Of a stretch of 64,000 nucleotides of DNA, positions 51,779-61,341 are shown piece by piece. The position numbers and the translations under genes are program-made. The notes below the pieces were generated by a model. The model did no database searches. It was not told the DNA's origin and saw nothing but the letters and a program-made list of their open reading frames with translations. Positions within the stretch are counted from its first letter, which is position 1; each line of letters begins with the position of its first letter. Source of the DNA: Staphylococcus argensis (lineage in GTDB: Bacteria; Bacillota; Bacilli; Staphylococcales; Staphylococcaceae); the NCBI RefSeq assembly GCF_002902305.1, contig NZ_PPPX01000001.1:691655-755654 (forward strand). The letters run 5' to 3'.

Positions 51779-53061
51779 TGAATCAACGCTATTATGATCA
51801 AATCGATGAACAAGTATATGAATCGACGTTGGACAATGGATTACAATTATTCATTATTCCAAAACGCGGCTTCCAAAAAACGTATGTGACCTACACGACA
51901 CGTTTCGGATCTTTAGACTCTCTCTTCAAACCCCATGACAGTGATGAGTACGTCACTGTACCAGATGGTGTAGCACACTTTTTAGAACATAAGTTATTTG
52001 AGAAAGAAGACGAAGACCTTTTTACTCAATTTGCTGAGGATAATGCGCAAGTGAATGCTTTCACGAGCTTTGATCGCACAAGCTACTTGTTCAGTGCTAC
52101 GGACCATATCGACCGTAATATTTTACGTTTATTAAAAATGGTTGAATCTCCATATTTTACTCAAGAAAGGGTTGAGAAAGAGAAAGGAATTATAGCTGAA
52201 GAGATTAAAATGTATCAAGAACAACCCGGCTATAAACTCATGTTTAATACATTACGTGGAATGTATCAACAGCATCCAATCCGTGTCGATATCGCAGGCA
52301 GTGTCGACAGTATTTACGACATCACAAAGGATGATTTGTATTTATGTTATGAAACGTTCTATCATCCATCCAATATGGTGCTCTTTGTCGTGGGAGACGT
52401 AGATGTTGCGCATATTGAACAACTCGTAAGTGAGCATGAGTCGAAACGTGAGAAAGAAGCGCAACCTGAAATTGTAAGGGCGTCTTTAACAGAACCTGTT
52501 GAAGTAAATCAGAGTGAGGTGCGTGAAGCGATGCATCTCCAATCTCCACGTTTAATGCTCGGATTCAAACAACAACCGCTTGATGAGTCACCACGTGCTT
52601 ATGCTAAACGTGATTTGGAAATGACGTTATTCTTTGAAATGGTCTTCGGTGAAGAAACAGAATTCTATCAATCGTTATTAAATGATGAGCTGATAGATGA
52701 AACGTTTGGATATCAGTTTATGCTAGAGGATTCTTATTGTTTCTCTCTCGTAACGAGTGCGACTGAACAGCCTGATCGTTTGAAAGCACTGTTAATTGGC
52801 GAATTGAAACGAAGTCAAGGTCAACTAGAAGATCATGAAGCCTTTGAACTCTTAAAGAAACAATTTATTGGTGAATTCATTTCAGGACTGAACTCTCCTG
52901 AATACATAGCGAATCAATATACCAAACTTTATTTCGAAGGCGTATCTTTATTCGAGTTACTTGATATTATTGAAGATATTACGCTTGAAAGTATTAACGA
53001 CACATCAGAAGCATACTTGGATTTAGAGCAAGCTGTAGATAGCCGTATGGAGTTGAAATAG
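51778..53061 (+). CDS. ymfH: M16-family zinc peptidase YmfH
   Basis: 427-residue M16 peptidase. The inverted zinc motif is HFLEH in GVAHFLEHKLFEKEDEDLFT, with the downstream glutamate in IIAEEIKMYQEQPG. NAQVNAFTSFDRTSYLFSAT is the conserved substrate-cleft segment. Probably pairs with YmfF. ymfI starts immediately after its stop codon, so the three form one translational unit. Confidence 0.92.
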   Translation: MNQRYYDQIDEQVYESTLDNGLQLFIIPKRGFQKTYVTYTTRFGSLDSLFKPHDSDEYVTVPDGVAHFLEHKLFEKEDEDLFTQFAEDNAQVNAFTSFDRTSYLFSATDHIDRNILRLLKMVESPYFTQERVEKEKGIIAEEIKMYQEQPGYKLMFNTLRGMYQQHPIRVDIAGSVDSIYDITKDDLYLCYETFYHPSNMVLFVVGDVDVAHIEQLVSEHESKREKEAQPEIVRASLTEPVEVNQSEVREAMHLQSPRLMLGFKQQPLDESPRAYAKRDLEMTLFFEMVFGEETEFYQSLLNDELIDETFGYQFMLEDSYCFSLVTSATEQPDRLKALLIGELKRSQGQLEDHEAFELLKKQFIGEFISGLNSPEYIANQYTKLYFEGVSLFELLDIIEDITLESINDTSEAYLDLEQAVDSRMELK

Positions 53062-53766
53062 ATGAAAGCGCTAGTTATTGGTGGATCTGGATCGATTGGT
53101 AGTGCCATCGTTACTCGACTATTAAGCGAAGGTTACGAAGTCATCGTACACTACAATCAGTCAGATATTGCCAGCCTTAAAGAGCGATTTCGCAACCAAC
53201 CTGTGCAGTTTGTACAATGTGATTTAACGCAAACTATCGATATTGAACAGTACTTTGGTTTTATCCAAAACTTAGATTGCTTTATTTATTGTGCTGGCGC
53301 CAGTATGTATCAAATGTTGGAAGATACTTCTGATGACGATATTGATGTGAGTTATCAACTTAACGTGAAACAATTGATTCGACTTTCCCGCCATTTTCTT
53401 CCGCAACTACGCCAGAGTGAGCAAGGACGTATGATTGTAATATCGTCTATATGGGGAGAAACAGGGGCGAGCTTAGAAACCATTTATTCAACGATGAAGA
53501 GTGCACAACATGGATTTGTCAAAGCATTAAGTCAAGAGCTTGCATTAACTTCAGTGACCGTCAATGCGATTGCACCTGGCTTCGTTAAAGGCACGATGTC
53601 AGATGAGTTCGAAGCGGAAGAGCTTGAGCGTATCATCTCAGATCTTCCTCAACAGCGTTTAGTGGAGCCTGAAGAGGTTGCACACGTTTGTAGTTACTTA
53701 TGTCATCCTATGGCGAAGAGTATTACAGGTACGGTGCAGAAAGTAAATGGTGCTTGGTATCTTTAA
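53062..53766 (+). CDS. ymfI: Short-chain dehydrogenase YmfI (EF-P 5-aminopentanone reductase)
   Basis: 234-residue SDR with the cofactor motif LVIGGSGSIGSAIVTRLL, IYCAGASMYQML (NNAG equivalent), active-site serine in VISSIWGETGAS and the Y-x-x-x-K pair in YSTMKSAQHG. In B. subtilis YmfI reduces the 5-aminopentanone on EF-P lysine to 5-aminopentanol. Related to FabG, but genomic context with ymfFH supports the EF-P role. No gap to ymfH. Confidence 0.88.
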   Translation: MKALVIGGSGSIGSAIVTRLLSEGYEVIVHYNQSDIASLKERFRNQPVQFVQCDLTQTIDIEQYFGFIQNLDCFIYCAGASMYQMLEDTSDDDIDVSYQLNVKQLIRLSRHFLPQLRQSEQGRMIVISSIWGETGASLETIYSTMKSAQHGFVKALSQELALTSVTVNAIAPGFVKGTMSDEFEAEELERIISDLPQQRLVEPEEVAHVCSYLCHPMAKSITGTVQKVNGAWYL

Positions 53767-53912
53767 ATGAGTGAAATCTCATTGAATTTGATCCCCATAT
53801 GTCATTGCAAAATGTTATACTACTAATAATATGACAAATACAACATGATGAGAAAGCTAGATTATTAAGCAATCTGCGCGTTAATCTAGCCTAGATAAAG
53901 GGGTGCTTCAGT

Positions 53913-54755
53913 TTGACAGTAACTACCAAAAAAGAATGGTATTTGGAATACGATATTACAATTAACCGACCTGGACTATTAGGTGACGTTTCAAGTTTAC
54001 TTGGTATGATGGGTATCAATATTGTGACGATTAACGGAATTGAAGAAGGCCGTCGAGGATTGCTCATTAAGACGGATAATCTGGAAAAGGTAAAACGCTT
54101 CGAAAGCATCGTGCATGAGATTGATGATATTACAATCACAAAGTTGCGCGAGCCTGAATTACGCGATCGTCTGGCAGTGCGTCACGGTCGATACATCGAA
54201 CAGGATGCAACGGACAAGAAGACGTTCCGCTTTGAACGTGAAGATCTCGGCTTACTCGTCGATTTTATGGCTGAATTATTTAAAGAGAATGAGCACAAAT
54301 TAATCGGTATACGAGGTATGCCTCGCGTAGGTAAAACGGAATCTATCGTTGCAGCGAGTGTCTGTGCACATAAACGATGGTTGTTCATCAGTTCTACACT
54401 AATTAAACAAACGGTGCGTAGTTCACTGATTAAAGGTGAGTACGATGCAGACCATGTCTACATTATTGATGGTGCTGTAACTGCGCGTGAATCGAATCAG
54501 AAACACCAAGATTTAGTAAAAGAAGTGATGAAACTTCCATCTATCAAAGTGGTAGAACATCCAGATTTATTTGTAGAGACGAGCGAATATGAAATGCGCG
54601 ATTTTGATTACATCATTGAATTGAGGGAGAACAAAGATCAAGAAATTCAATATGACGAAATGAAGAAACACACAGTAAAAAGTAAGAATAATTTAAGCTT
54701 TGGTAACGATGAATTTGGAGACGGCTTCGGTGGCGGTTTCGGATTCTTTGAATAG
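53913..54755 (+). CDS. ymfK: YmfK-family (DUF3388) protein with ACT-like and P-loop segments
   Basis: 280-residue protein of unknown function. TTG start at 53913 after AAAGGGGTGCTTCAG. Residues about 8-75 (EYDITINRPGLLGDVSSLLG, then NIVTINGIEEGRRGLLIKTD) resemble an ACT regulatory domain. Residues about 125-150 contain IGIRGMPRVGKTESIVAAS, a Walker A-like P-loop, and HVYIIDGAVTARESN may be the Walker B region. A glycine/phenylalanine-rich tail ends the protein. It is conserved in this position in Firmicutes; ligand and partner are unknown. Confidence 0.8.
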   Translation: MTVTTKKEWYLEYDITINRPGLLGDVSSLLGMMGINIVTINGIEEGRRGLLIKTDNLEKVKRFESIVHEIDDITITKLREPELRDRLAVRHGRYIEQDATDKKTFRFEREDLGLLVDFMAELFKENEHKLIGIRGMPRVGKTESIVAASVCAHKRWLFISSTLIKQTVRSSLIKGEYDADHVYIIDGAVTARESNQKHQDLVKEVMKLPSIKVVEHPDLFVETSEYEMRDFDYIIELRENKDQEIQYDEMKKHTVKSKNNLSFGNDEFGDGFGGGFGFFE

Positions 54756-54785
54756 CTTAACTGTGAGATAAGGAGGCCTTGCGAC

Positions 54786-55178
54786 GTGAATTTAGTTGGG
54801 CAAGTATTAAAAGGTCGTCGCGAACGTCTAGGTATGACGTTAGCTGAATTAGAACATCAAACACATATTAAACGCCAAACTTTAAGAGTGATTGAAGATA
54901 ATGACTTTGAGGCATTAAATAATGCCAATTATGCCGAGGGTTTAATTACTAAATATGCTAATGCGGTCAACTTTGATGCAGATCAACTCATTGAGGCGCA
55001 TCGTGAAGAAATACCGAGCTATCAGAACTCAATCAATGCGTCAATTCAAGCATTCAAACAAGACGAAAAACCTACATATCGTTCTAAGAGTAAAGAAGCA
55101 TTACAGCTTTTAGTCGTGATATGTGGTGTAGTAATAATTACTGCAATTATATGGATATTAGCTGTTTTAATCTTCTAA
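54786..55178 (+). CDS. ymfM: RodZ-like membrane-anchored helix-turn-helix protein (YmfM)
   Basis: 130-residue protein with a Cro/XRE-type helix-turn-helix (VLKGRRERLGMTLAELEHQT, IKRQTLRVIEDNDF) and a single C-terminal membrane helix (LQLLVVICGVVIITAIIWIL). RodZ homologues couple the rod-shape and cytoskeletal machinery; in cocci the role is less clear. GTG start after AAGGAGGCC. The extracellular domain seen in longer RodZ proteins is absent. pgsA follows. Confidence 0.88.
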   Translation: MNLVGQVLKGRRERLGMTLAELEHQTHIKRQTLRVIEDNDFEALNNANYAEGLITKYANAVNFDADQLIEAHREEIPSYQNSINASIQAFKQDEKPTYRSKSKEALQLLVVICGVVIITAIIWILAVLIF

Positions 55179-55226
55179 ATTTCCATGTAAACTAGACGTG
55201 AACATATAAAGAAAAGAGGATGCGTA

Positions 55227-55805
55227 ATGAACTTACCGAATTGGATTACAGTGTTTAGGGTTATCCTTATTCCTGTATTTCTAGTATTTTTACTTAATGA
55301 TTTCGGCTTTGGTACGGTATCATTCCTAGGTGGATACGATATTCGTATTGAGATGCTGATCAGTGGATTGGTCTTTATCTTGGCGTCGCTAAGTGACTTT
55401 GCTGATGGTTACCTTGCGCGTAAGTGGAACTTAGTTACGAACATGGGTAAATTCCTCGATCCGTTAGCGGATAAATTACTCGTTGCAAGTGCGCTCATCG
55501 CTTTAGTTCAAATTGATTTAACAAACTCTGTCGTTGCGATTATTATTATCGCTCGTGAATTTGCAGTTACAGGCTTACGCTTGTTACAAATTGAACAAGG
55601 CTTCGTCAGCGCAGCAGGGCAGCTAGGTAAGATTAAGACGGCTGTAACGATGGTAGGTCTCGTGTGGATCTTATTGGGTGAACCATTGATTCAATGGTGG
55701 CACTTCCCACTAGGTCAAGTCTTACTCTACATCGGTGTGTTCTTCACTATACTTTCAGGCCTTGAATATTTTTACAAAGGTCGAGACGTGTTCAAAGCGA
55801 AATAG
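55227..55805 (+). CDS. pgsA: CDP-diacylglycerol-glycerol-3-phosphate 3-phosphatidyltransferase
   Basis: Makes phosphatidylglycerol phosphate, committing CDP-diacylglycerol to phosphatidylglycerol, which in staphylococci also feeds lipoteichoic acid synthesis. 192 residues with several membrane helices and the CDP-alcohol phosphotransferase signature [12 protein letters not shown] then [10 protein letters not shown] (D-G-x-x-A-R-x8-G-x3-D-x3-D). Starts [18 protein letters not shown] after AAAGAGGATGCG. Confidence 0.97.
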   Translation: MNLPNWITVFRVILIPVFLVFLLNDFGFGTVSFLGGYDIRIEMLISGLVFILASLSDFADGYLARKWNLVTNMGKFLDPLADKLLVASALIALVQIDLTNSVVAIIIIAREFAVTGLRLLQIEQGFVSAAGQLGKIKTAVTMVGLVWILLGEPLIQWWHFPLGQVLLYIGVFFTILSGLEYFYKGRDVFKAK

Positions 55806-55935
55806 TAGGCTGAGGCTTGTTAAGTTAAAAGGATTCGAAGCTTACTGCAATAACAATGAACGCTTTGAAATGTTAAGTTTGAGATCGATGAAATTGTGCT
55901 CATAAGGAAAAACTGTTCAACTATTTTAAATAATG

Positions 55936-55979
55936 GAGCGGAACATTGAAATCAATCAGATTTCAGTTCCGCTCTTTTT
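55936..55979 (+). terminator. Terminator after pgsA
   Basis: GAGCGGAAC (55936-55944) and GTTCCGCTC (55966-55974) with an inner TGAAATC/GATTTCA stem and five T. Same sequence family as the codY terminator. Confidence 0.92.
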
Positions 55980-56094
55980 ACTTTTACGCCTATCAAATAA
56001 AAGTTATGATGAGAGAAAGGTTTGTAGTTGAAAGAAAGTGGAATAATATACATTGTTGAAGTTGAATAATCATGATGAAAAAGGAGCTTAAACT

Positions 56095-57243
56095 GTGAAA
56101 ATAGGTATTATTGCAGTAGGATCAGAGTTATTATTAGGTCAAATTAATAATACAAATGGTCAATATTTATCTCAATTATTTAATGAAATTGGCCATAGCG
56201 TCATCGAACATGCTGTGATTGGTGATAATCCAGAACGCTTAGAACGTGTGGTGCGAGACATGCTCGACCGTTATGATACTGTAGTCTTAACTGGTGGGCT
56301 AGGACCAACTAAAGATGATTTAACGAAACATACAGTTGCGAAAGTATTGAATAAAGAATTAGTTATTGATTCCCAAGCATTACAATATATTGAATCATAC
56401 TTTGAAGAACAACATCAGACGATGACACCGAATAATCGTCAGCAAGCACTCGTCATTGAAGGTAGCACAGTGCTCGAGAATAAAGAAGGTATGGCGCCAG
56501 GAATGCTCATTGAAGATGGAGCGAAACGTGTAGTGATGCTTCCAGGTCCGCCAAAAGAGAATAAACCTATGGCGAGACATGAACTCTTACCACTATTAAT
56601 GGATGGAGAGCAAAGCATCTTCTCAGAACAGTTAAAGTTTGCTGGAATTGGAGAATCTCGAGTTGAAACAGAACTCATTGATTTAATCGACAACCAAACT
56701 AATCCTACCATTGCACCTTTAGCAGGTTCGCACGAAGTAAAGATACGTCTTACTGCAAATGGTGAGAACAAAGCGCAGTGTACACAAGCAATTCAACCAG
56801 TGAAAGATGAAATTCTTTCACGTATAGGACAATATTACTATGGTTCAGATGAGGTAGAACTTGAAGAGGCTGTGATGCAACAACTTAATGGAACAGTTGC
56901 ACTCTATGACGGTGTCACAGATGGTATGCTTTACTCTCGTTTGAAAGATTACGATGCAACACAACAAGTGAAAGGTATGTTGCCTCACTCTGAAAGTTGG
57001 GTTCAATCCACAGACGCTATTGATCAACAATTGGCTGTGAGCGCACGTATCGTTCGAGAGTTATTTGAGTCTGAAATAGGTATTTCTGTACTGTATCGTG
57101 AAGGCACAGTTTATCTTGGCATTCTTGCTAATGATGATTTGAATGTATATGACTTCAAGATGACTCAGAAACGTAATTTGCTTAAAACGCGTACACCTAA
57201 CTATGTAATGATTCGACTCTTGAATTGGTTAAATGTAGAGTGA
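56095..57243 (+). CDS. cinA: CinA-family protein
   Basis: N-terminal MoCF-type nucleotide-binding domain (IGIIAVGSELLLGQINNTNG; DTVVLTGGLGPTKDDLTKHT; MAPGMLIEDGAKRVVMLPGP) with a C-terminal CinA domain, linked to recycling of nicotinamide mononucleotide and to competence. 382 residues, shorter than the roughly 410 of many CinA proteins; the C-terminal amidase domain lacks an obvious G-E-S-C-T-G-G-type catalytic core, so amidase activity is doubtful. GTG start after AAAAAGGAGCTTAA. It lies directly before recA, the usual cinA-recA pair. Confidence 0.93.
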   Translation: MKIGIIAVGSELLLGQINNTNGQYLSQLFNEIGHSVIEHAVIGDNPERLERVVRDMLDRYDTVVLTGGLGPTKDDLTKHTVAKVLNKELVIDSQALQYIESYFEEQHQTMTPNNRQQALVIEGSTVLENKEGMAPGMLIEDGAKRVVMLPGPPKENKPMARHELLPLLMDGEQSIFSEQLKFAGIGESRVETELIDLIDNQTNPTIAPLAGSHEVKIRLTANGENKAQCTQAIQPVKDEILSRIGQYYYGSDEVELEEAVMQQLNGTVALYDGVTDGMLYSRLKDYDATQQVKGMLPHSESWVQSTDAIDQQLAVSARIVRELFESEIGISVLYREGTVYLGILANDDLNVYDFKMTQKRNLLKTRTPNYVMIRLLNWLNVE

Positions 57244-57310
57244 GAGAGCAGTTTTTAAGAAAATATAAGTACGCGTGTTCGATTTCACAATAAAAAACAG
57301 CAGAAATTAG

Positions 57311-57324
57311 CGAACAAATATTCG
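57311..57324 (+). promoter_or_regulatory. LexA (SOS) box upstream of recA
   Basis: CGAACAAATATTCG is an exact match to the Gram-positive SOS box (CGAACRNRYGTTCG-like; staphylococcal form CGAACAAATRTTCG). It ends 8 bp before the recA -35 box, so LexA should repress recA. Confidence 0.85.
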
Positions 57325-57332
57325 CAAATTGC

Positions 57333-57361
57333 TTGCGAAATTGATTGAGAACATGTATAGT
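57333..57361 (+). promoter_or_regulatory. recA promoter
   Basis: TTGCGA (57333-57338), a 17-bp spacer and TATAGT (57356-57361). The -35 lies within the right arm of a TTCGCAA/TTGCGAA inverted repeat (57321-57327, 57333-57339) that also shares bases with the LexA box. Confidence 0.65.
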
Positions 57362-57410
57362 TAAGTTAAGATAAATTTACGAGAAACTACTCGATATAGG
57401 AGGTCCAGCA

Positions 57411-58457
57411 TTGGATAATGAACGTCAAAAAGCTCTAGATACAGTTATTAAAAATATGGAAAAGTCTTTCGGTAAAGGCGCAGTTATGAAGCTCGGAGAT
57501 AATAAAGGGCGTAAAGTATCAAGTGTATCAAGTGGTTCAGTGACTTTGGATAATGCGCTTGGTGTAGGTGGCTATCCTAAAGGCCGTATCATTGAAATTT
57601 ATGGTCCTGAAAGTTCAGGTAAGACAACTGTCGCATTACACGCCATCGCTGAAGTCCAGAAAAAAGGTGGGGTAGCAGCGTTCATCGACGCAGAACACGC
57701 GCTAGACCCTGTTTATGCTGAAGCGTTGGGTGTCGATATCGATAACCTTTACTTGTCACAACCAGACCATGGGGAACAAGGTCTTGAAATCGCAGAAGCA
57801 TTCGTGCGAAGCGGTGCTGTAGAAATGGTTGTTGTCGACTCTGTGGCAGCGCTCACACCGAAAGCAGAAATTGAAGGTGAAATGGGCGATGCACACGTTG
57901 GTTTACAAGCTCGTTTAATGTCACAAGCATTACGTAAGCTTTCAGCAGCGATTTCTAAATCAAATACTACTGCAATCTTTATCAACCAAATCCGTGAAAA
58001 GGTCGGTGTGATGTTCGGTAACCCTGAAACAACACCAGGTGGACGTGCATTGAAGTTCTACAGTTCCATCCGTTTAGAAGTACGTCGCGCAGAACAATTG
58101 AAACAAGGTCAAGATATCGTAGGTAACCGTACGAAGATTAAAGTCGTGAAGAACAAAGTAGCACCTCCATTCAAAGTGGCTGAAGTAGATATTATGTACG
58201 GCCAAGGTATTTCTAAAGAAGGTGAACTCCTCGATCTCGGTGTTGCTAATGACGTAGTAGATAAATCTGGTGCTTGGTATTCTTACAACGGCGAACGTAT
58301 GGGTCAAGGTAAAGAGAACGTTAAGAACTTCTTGAAAGAAAATCCTGAAATTAGACAAGATATTGATGATAAATTACGTGAAAAACTAGGTATCTTTGAT
58401 GGTGATGTTAAAGAAGAGGAAGAAGAAGCTCCGTCATCACTTTTCGATGAGGAATAA
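57411..58457 (+). CDS. recA: Recombinase RecA
   Basis: Catalyses strand exchange and induces LexA self-cleavage. TTG start at 57411 after AGGAGGTCCAGCA; 348 residues. Motifs: Walker [29 protein letters not shown], Walker [20 protein letters not shown], loop 2 [20 protein letters not shown], and an acidic C-terminal tail ([16 protein letters not shown]). LexA box and promoter are upstream; terminator follows. Confidence 0.98.
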   Translation: MDNERQKALDTVIKNMEKSFGKGAVMKLGDNKGRKVSSVSSGSVTLDNALGVGGYPKGRIIEIYGPESSGKTTVALHAIAEVQKKGGVAAFIDAEHALDPVYAEALGVDIDNLYLSQPDHGEQGLEIAEAFVRSGAVEMVVVDSVAALTPKAEIEGEMGDAHVGLQARLMSQALRKLSAAISKSNTTAIFINQIREKVGVMFGNPETTPGGRALKFYSSIRLEVRRAEQLKQGQDIVGNRTKIKVVKNKVAPPFKVAEVDIMYGQGISKEGELLDLGVANDVVDKSGAWYSYNGERMGQGKENVKNFLKENPEIRQDIDDKLREKLGIFDGDVKEEEEEAPSSLFDEE

Positions 58458-58501
58458 GTTTGATTAAGACGAGATAGTCAATTGCACACTTATTGAGTAT
58501 A

Positions 58502-58538
58502 AACTGTCGGCACTAAGATAACTGCCGGCAGTTTTGTT
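58502..58538 (+). terminator. Terminator after recA
   Basis: AACTGTCGGCA (58502-58512) and TGCCGGCAGTT (58523-58533), 11 bp with one wobble, then TTTTGTT. Confidence 0.88.
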
Positions 58539-59055
58539 ATTTCGATGAATGTCATGAAACATTTGATGCTATACATATGAGTTTTAAGAAAGCGTAGCTA
58601 TTAATTAGATATAATGTAATAAATACATTAAAAGAAGTAGAAACCATTTTTTCATATGTATTTGAGACGCTTGATGGAACAAGGCCACAACAACAATCCA
58701 TTCTTTGAGTGTGGTCCCATAAGCAAGCGAGAGTTATAACATTGAAAAATAATAAGTTTTAATTTTTTCCCAGTCTCCTCTATCCATCTTTTCAGGGGAA
58801 GTACTACGAAATCATAGATTTCTGTAATTCTTCCAAGCAAGCGAAAGTGATCACATTGAAAAATAAGGTATTGAAAAAATTTATACAAGCTCGCAACCAA
58901 AATCTAAAAAGTGATACTTTCACAGAACACTATGTCGAAACCTTGACACTTATTGATGCAAAAACGTACAATTACATTGTATGATTCTTATATAATTTCA
59001 TATAATCATATTGAATTTGATATACGACAAAGTCCTAAAAAAAGGAGGTGTTTGT
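58539..59055 (+). repeat. Long recA-rny intergenic region with tandem degenerate repeat units
   Basis: Just over 500 bp without a supported gene. A unit of about 114 bp occurs twice: the shared core is AAGCAAGCGARAGTKATMAC followed by ATTGAAAAATAA, at 58721-58752 and 58835-58866, with 29 of 32 positions identical by my count. Each core is preceded by an imperfect hairpin (GGCCACA / TGTGGTC near 58683-58716; GAAATC / GATTTC inside a GGAAG / CTTCC stem near 58798-58834). TATAAT at about 59000-59005, with TTGTAT 18 bp upstream, may be the rny promoter. Confidence 0.6.
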
Positions 59056-60615
59056 GTGTATTTATTAACCCTCCTACTCATTTTAATAGGCATTATTCTG
59101 GGAGTTGTTGTGGGGTATATCATCGCCCGTAATTTGTTACATCAGAAGCAGATTCAAGCGAAACAAACTGCTGAAGATATCATAAACCAAGCTAACAAAG
59201 AAGCTGAGAACATTAAGAAAGAAAAGCTCCTTGAAGCAAAAGAAGAAAATCAAATATTTAAAGACCAAGTTGAAAGCGAACTTCGCGAACGGCGTGGTGA
59301 TTTACAAAAACAAGAAACCCGACTTCTTCAAAAAGAGGAAAACTTGGAGCGAAAATCTGATCTCTTAGAGAAAAAGGATGAGATTTTAGAGCAAAAAGAA
59401 TCTGAACTTGAAGAAAAACAACAACAAGTAGATGCAAAAGAGAGTAGTGTTCAAACATTAATAAATAAGCATGAACAAGAATTAGAACGCATCTCTGGTC
59501 TCACTCAAGAAGAAGCAGCGAACGAACAACTCCAACGAGTAGAAGATGAATTGTCACATGATATTGCAATACTTGTTAAGGAAAAAGAACGAGAAGCGAA
59601 AGAAACAGTAGATAAGCAAGCGAAAGAGTTGTTAGCGACAACAGCTCAAAGAATTGCCGCAGAACACACATCTGAATCCACAGTTTCAGTAGTTAATCTT
59701 CCAAACGATGAGATGAAAGGACGTATTATCGGTAGAGAAGGTCGTAATATTCGTACGTTAGAAACACTAACAGGTATCGATTTAATCATTGATGATACAC
59801 CTGAAGCAGTTATACTTTCAGGTTTCGATCCAATTCGACGAGAAATTGCACGTATCGCACTTGTGAACTTAGTTTCAGATGGACGTATCCATCCTGGACG
59901 CATCGAAGAAATGGTTGAGAAGTCACGTAATGAAGTAGACGACATCATACGCGATGCTGGTGAACAAGCGACATTCGAAATCAATGTCCACAATATGCAT
60001 CCGGATCTCGTTAAGATTCTCGGCCGTTTACAATATCGTACAAGCTACGGTCAGAACGTGGTTAAACACTCTATCGAAGTGGCACATCTCGCTGGAATGT
60101 TAGCCGCGGAACTTGGAGAAGATATTACAATCGCTAAACGCGCAGGACTTCTTCACGATGTCGGTAAAGCTATTGATCACGAGGTAGAAGGTAGTCACGT
60201 AGAAATTGGTGTGGAACTCGCTAAGAAATACGGCGAGGGTGAAACAGTTATTAATGCTATTCACTCACACCATGGTGATGTTGAACCAACTTCAATTATT
60301 TCAATCCTCGTTGCAGCAGCAGATGCTTTATCAGCAGCACGACCTGGTGCGCGTAAAGAAACTTTAGAGAATTATATCAGACGTTTAGAACGATTAGAAA
60401 CGCTTTCAGAAAGTTATGATGGTGTAGAAAAAGCCTTTGCTATCCAAGCTGGTAGAGAAATTCGTGTCATCGTTGCACCTGATGCAATCGACGACTTGAA
60501 ATCACATCGCTTAGCAAGAGATATTAAGAATCAAATAGAGGATGAATTACAATATCCTGGTCATATAAAAGTGACAGTTGTTCGTGAGACTAGAGCAATT
60601 GAATATGCAAAATAA
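59056..60615 (+). CDS. rny: Ribonuclease Y
   Basis: Membrane-anchored endoribonuclease initiating mRNA decay. The start is GTG at 59056 after AAAGGAGGTG, giving 519 residues as in S. aureus. An N-terminal membrane helix ([20 protein letters not shown]) is followed by a long coiled coil (about 25-200), a KH domain ([20 protein letters not shown]) and an HD domain with the HD metal pair in [17 protein letters not shown]. The upstream reading extends through the ribosome-binding site and is rejected. Confidence 0.97.
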   Translation: MYLLTLLLILIGIILGVVVGYIIARNLLHQKQIQAKQTAEDIINQANKEAENIKKEKLLEAKEENQIFKDQVESELRERRGDLQKQETRLLQKEENLERKSDLLEKKDEILEQKESELEEKQQQVDAKESSVQTLINKHEQELERISGLTQEEAANEQLQRVEDELSHDIAILVKEKEREAKETVDKQAKELLATTAQRIAAEHTSESTVSVVNLPNDEMKGRIIGREGRNIRTLETLTGIDLIIDDTPEAVILSGFDPIRREIARIALVNLVSDGRIHPGRIEEMVEKSRNEVDDIIRDAGEQATFEINVHNMHPDLVKILGRLQYRTSYGQNVVKHSIEVAHLAGMLAAELGEDITIAKRAGLLHDVGKAIDHEVEGSHVEIGVELAKKYGEGETVINAIHSHHGDVEPTSIISILVAAADALSAARPGARKETLENYIRRLERLETLSESYDGVEKAFAIQAGREIRVIVAPDAIDDLKSHRLARDIKNQIEDELQYPGHIKVTVVRETRAIEYAK

Positions 60616-60616
60616 T

Positions 60617-60645
60617 ACGGTTGCCTTCGGGTAGCCGTTTATTTA
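60617..60645 (+). terminator. Terminator after rny
   Basis: ACGGTTGCC (60617-60625), a TTCG tetraloop and GGTAGCCGT (60630-60638) with two wobbles, followed by a T-rich stretch. Confidence 0.82.
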
Positions 60646-60803
60646 TGTTTGTGCATACAGCGAGTTATAAATATAGGTGAATCAACAAGCGATGTTCAGA
60701 AGGCCCAGTAGTTCAACTCTGGTGCAATTTTGAATAGGAATACTGTTTTAACGACGAGTAGAACGCGTAAAAGACGTATACGATCTTTAAAATTACATAA
60801 GAA

Positions 60804-60843
60804 AAAAGGGTAAAAACCACAATTATGTAGTCTCTACCCTTTT
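60804..60843 (-). terminator. Terminator of the leftward small gene
   Basis: AAAAGGGTA (60804-60812) and TACCCTTTT (60835-60843). Read leftward, the stem is followed by TTTTTTC, correctly oriented for the gene at 60893-61111. Confidence 0.7.
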
Positions 60844-60892
60844 CACATCATTTTTAATTGAATTATAGTCTTGGTTTAAGTTAATAGCAATA

Positions 60893-61111
60893 TTAGTTGT
60901 TGAATTCTAATTCAGTGTCTTTGATTTTTTTTAAGATTTCAGTTGTATCTAAACAACTTGAAGAAATTTGTCCATATCTCTCAGCTAAGCGATATGAAGT
61001 AATATATAGTTCTAATGCATCTTTAGCAATATCTTCTGCATCTTCGCTTTTTGAGGGATTCGCTTTTACTACTAAATCTGCGAAATGTTCTGCATCAATA
61101 TGAATTGACAT
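60893..61111 (-). CDS. Small hypothetical protein
   Basis: 72-residue acidic protein, MSIHIDAEHFADLVVKANPS, of predicted all-helical, soluble character with one cysteine and no membrane segment. I do not recognise the family. Supporting a real gene are the ATAGGAG site upstream of the ATG, its own downstream terminator in the right orientation, and a hydrophilic/hydrophobic pattern typical of a folded helix bundle. It is inserted on the opposite strand between rny and ymdB, which are neighbours in other staphylococci. Confidence 0.65.
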   Translation of the reverse strand: MSIHIDAEHFADLVVKANPSKSEDAEDIAKDALELYITSYRLAERYGQISSSCLDTTEILKKIKDTELEFNN

Positions 61112-61341
61112 GTGTGAATTACAACTCCTATATTATTTATTTAACTTTCTGTTTATTTCATACCACTCAAAAATGATTTAAAACACTTTATCGTCAATTA
61201 AATTTCAGATTAATTTCTTACAGTAGTGAAATCAGTTTGCATTTAAGCAGAATAGCTAACAATTACAAGCGCAAGAAACATCAAACTTTTCAGAGTTAAC
61301 AATATGCTATAAACTAATGAGCAGAGAGGATGTACGAACGA

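Noticed and set aside
58652..58900. 82-codon leftward frame in the recA-rny gap with internal repetition
   Set aside because: The repetition mirrors the tandem DNA units; no ribosome-binding site or promoter is evident, so it is treated as repeat DNA.
60897..61103. 68-codon forward frame antisense to the small leftward gene
   Set aside because: No ribosome-binding site, and the opposite strand has both a site and an oriented terminator.
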